This document shows positions 8,212 through 8,986 of a stretch of DNA of 8,986 bases, one piece after another. This DNA is from an uncultured Odoribacter sp. (GTDB lineage Bacteria; Bacteroidota; Bacteroidia; Bacteroidales; Marinifilaceae). The stretch spans positions 1-8,986 of the forward strand of contig CAJJNP010000142.1 in NCBI GenBank assembly GCA_905193145.1, in the 5' to 3' direction. Every line of letters starts with the position of its first letter. Position 1 is the first letter of the stretch. Below the pieces are notes generated by a model that saw nothing but the letters and a program-made list of their open reading frames with translations, made no database searches and was not told the DNA's origin. The position numbers were made by a program, and so were the translations under genes.

Positions 8212-8217
8212 CTTCCT
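8212..8217 (-). promoter_or_regulatory. Shine-Dalgarno-like site for the flippase gene
   Basis: On the minus strand the sequence reads AGGAAG, then four bases, then ATG at 8205-8207. It supports the flippase start and stands out because most other genes here have only A-rich upstream sequence, as is usual in Bacteroidota. It lies in the 36-bp gap after upxY, which also carries a run of six C (minus strand; 8229-8234). Confidence 0.6.
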
Positions 8218-8243
8218 ATTATATGTGAGGGGGGAATTTTGAA

Positions 8244-8747
8244 TTAAAAATATATTTTTTCCACAAACCCCGCCGACATATCCACCTGTGCGCATCCCAG
8301 CATATCCAGTCTTACGACTACTTTGCTTTTCCCATCCACCGTCACCAGTTCTCCTTCCAGTCCGGCCAACGGTCCCTTGATTACCCTTACCTGTTCTCCT
8401 ACAGCCAGTGGAGTAGTGCACAATTCCACCGCTTCTTCCGAATAATCCAGCATGAATTTGAATTTTTCCATTTGTCGGTCGGGGATGACGGCCGGAACGG
8501 ATTCTCCCCGTAACACCATATACCGGCTGATAGCTGATAGCGTGAGCGGTAATCCGCGTTCTTCGTCAGATACGCGGACAAAGATCATCATCGGAATAAC
8601 TACCCGCTCTACTTTTTTCCGGCGGTCACTCCACTGGTGAATCTCCTCTTGTATGGGGAGGAAACACTCAATACCCATCGCGGTAAGACGATCACGGGTT
8701 TTCTTCTCGTGATGAAGACGGACATAGGCGGCAAGCCAGGATTTCAT
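8244..8747 (-). CDS. upxY: UpxY family transcription antiterminator (NusG/RfaH-like) of capsular polysaccharide locus
   Basis: A 167-aa NusG paralogue of the UpxY family. In Bacteroides fragilis, UpxY proteins are encoded first in each capsule operon and stop premature transcription termination in the leader of their own locus. The NGN domain spans about 1-105, starting MKSWLAAYVRLHHEKK, with the family-typical FLPIQEEIHQWSDRRKK (29-45) and ERVVIPMMIFVRV (47-59). A KOW domain follows at about 113-150 (AVGEQVRVIKGPLAGLEGEL). Length matches the family. It is more GC-rich than most genes behind it (31 G+C in the 60 bases 8281-8340), as expected for a conserved regulator at the head of a variable locus. 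The ATG at 8745-8747 follows a 17-nt A/T-rich stretch after a large inverted repeat. No upxZ follows; the next gene is the flippase. It probably binds paused RNA polymerase through an element in the leader RNA or non-template DNA. Confidence 0.95.
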   Translation of the reverse strand: MKSWLAAYVRLHHEKKTRDRLTAMGIECFLPIQEEIHQWSDRRKKVERVVIPMMIFVRVSDEERGLPLTLSAISRYMVLRGESVPAVIPDRQMEKFKFMLDYSEEAVELCTTPLAVGEQVRVIKGPLAGLEGELVTVDGKSKVVVRLDMLGCAQVDMSAGFVEKIYF

Positions 8748-8764
8748 GAAAATTAAAGATTATT

Positions 8765-8847
8765 TTTCAGACATAAGAACATAAGAACAGATAAATTGCC
8801 CATAAAGGCCATGCAGAAAATAGGTTCTTTTGTTCTTCTGTCTGAAA
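8765..8847 (-). repeat. imperfect 24-bp inverted repeat (leader stem-loop) just before upxY
   Basis: Arms 8765-8788 and 8824-8847 are complementary at 22 of 24 positions, with a 35-nt spacer. As RNA from the minus strand the stem has blocks of 9, 7 and 6 base pairs separated by single mismatches. Each arm also holds a short tandem repeat: GTTCTTAT occurs twice head to tail in the upxY-proximal arm (8773-8788 as seen on the plus strand). The structure ends 17 nt before the upxY ATG, so it could affect termination, UpxY recognition or access of ribosomes. The spacer has no TAnnTTTG box, which argues against it being a small invertible promoter. Confidence 0.75.
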
Positions 8848-8912
8848 TAGATTCAAAACTGCAAAATAGGGGTAAAATACCGATTTTCGGTTCGCTTGGG
8901 TGCGCTACGCTG

Positions 8913-8940
8913 TTACCTGTCACATACTTGTGTGGGGTAA
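8913..8940 (-). promoter_or_regulatory. compact leader hairpin
   Basis: On the minus strand TTACC pairs with GGTAA, then a symmetric 3x3 internal loop, then CACA pairs with TGTG around an AGTA tetraloop. It would form about 20-45 nt after the predicted transcription start. A short hairpin early in the transcript is a reasonable pause or antiterminator-loading element for a NusG paralogue, but no function can be shown from sequence. Confidence 0.4.
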
Positions 8941-8967
8941 TCTTTTTAGGACGAACCAATTTTGATG

Positions 8968-8975
8968 CAAAGATA
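8968..8975 (-). promoter_or_regulatory. predicted Bacteroides -7 promoter element of the capsule operon
   Basis: On the minus strand this reads TATCTTTG, an exact match to the Bacteroides sigma-ABfr -7 consensus TAnnTTTG. Transcription would start near 8960 and yield a leader of about 210 nt before upxY. The partner -33 TTTG box would sit some 19-21 bp further upstream, beyond the right window edge, so the promoter is only half visible. Many capsule promoters of this genus lie on invertible segments; the flanking repeats needed to judge this are not in the window. Confidence 0.55.
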
Positions 8976-8986
8976 GATATTATTTT

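Larger units (their letters stand above)
8748..8960 (-). promoter_or_regulatory. structured untranslated leader of the capsule operon
   Basis: This non-coding stretch, about 210 nt, lies between the predicted promoter and upxY. It holds three possible RNA stem-loops in transcription order: 8913-8940, 8879-8891 (ACCGA/TCGGT with a 3-nt loop, followed by ATTTT), and the large inverted repeat 8765-8847. In B. fragilis the leader upstream of each upxY is where transcription stops unless the cognate UpxY acts, so this region is the probable target of the protein encoded next to it. The exact pause, terminator and UpxY recognition element cannot be located by eye. The only open frame (8753-8959) would need a TTG start and shows no recognisable domain, so it is not called as a gene. 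Confidence 0.6.

Noticed and set aside
8229..8234. Run of six G (six C on the coding strand) between upxY and the flippase gene as a phase-variable tract
   Set aside because: Six bases is short for slipped-strand variation, and it lies between genes rather than in a reading frame or promoter core.
8194..8421. 75-codon minus-strand frame rich in Gly and Arg
   Set aside because: It is an alternative-frame shadow of upxY, whose NGN-KOW protein is clearly the real product.
8765..8847. Inverted repeat as the ends of a small invertible promoter element
   Set aside because: The spacer is only 35 nt and holds no TAnnTTTG box. Known invertible capsule promoters are on much larger segments. The promoter box seen (8968-8975) is outside the repeat.
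8753..8959. 68-codon open frame in the leader that could be a leader peptide or small gene
   Set aside because: It would start with TTG, has no Shine-Dalgarno sequence, shows no recognisable domain, and lies over the inverted repeats. A non-coding leader explains the region better. Conservation at the protein level would reopen the question.

Overview
This window looks like the promoter-proximal part of a capsular or surface polysaccharide (CPS) operon from a Bacteroidales gut bacterium of the Bacteroides/Phocaeicola/Parabacteroides type. Three things point there. The first gene encodes an UpxY-type NusG paralogue, the specific antiterminator of Bacteroides CPS loci. A Bacteroides-style -7 box (TAnnTTTG form, TATCTTTG) lies upstream of it. 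The genes behind it are AT-rich, tightly packed polysaccharide genes with mostly no clear Shine-Dalgarno sequence. Species cannot be fixed from the sequence alone.

All genes lie on the minus strand, so the operon reads from right to left. At the right edge (about 8748-8986) is a structured untranslated leader of roughly 210 nt: a -7 promoter element (8968-8975), two compact hairpins (8913-8940 and 8879-8891), and a long imperfect inverted repeat (arms 8765-8788 and 8824-8847) that ends 17 nt before the upxY start. Then follow upxY (8244-8747), a Wzx-type flippase (6678-8207), a nitroreductase-family protein (5782-6699), a polysaccharide pyruvyl transferase family protein (4538-5779), a membrane acyltransferase-3 protein (3522-4532), the UDP-GlcNAc 2-epimerase wecB (2352-3497), a GT4-like glycosyltransferase (1118-2350), a PIG-L/LmbE deacetylase (396-1121), and a CelD/FemAB-like GNAT acyltransferase (1-399) that is split by an in-frame amber codon and runs off the left edge. 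Gene junctions are 5 bp or less or overlap (two ATGA overlaps, one 22-bp overlap), except for 24 bp before wecB and 36 bp after upxY. No internal promoter or terminator is evident.

Inferred function: UpxY lets RNA polymerase read through the leader and the long operon. WecB makes UDP-ManNAc. The glycosyltransferase adds a sugar to the lipid-linked repeat unit. The PIG-L protein may de-N-acetylate a sugar, and the GNAT protein would acylate a sugar amine or a similar group. The acyltransferase-3 and pyruvyl-transferase-like proteins decorate the repeat unit, and Wzx flips it across the inner membrane. The polymerase (Wzy), the initiating sugar-phosphate transferase and other glycosyltransferases are not in the window and presumably lie beyond its left edge.

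No wholly new system is evident. The points worth a second look are the amber codon in the GNAT gene, the absence of upxZ after upxY, the structured leader, the nitroreductase/pyruvyl-transferase pair without its frequent F420-dehydrogenase-beta companion, and a GHKTH motif in place of the usual R-L-H signature in the pyruvyl-transferase-like protein.
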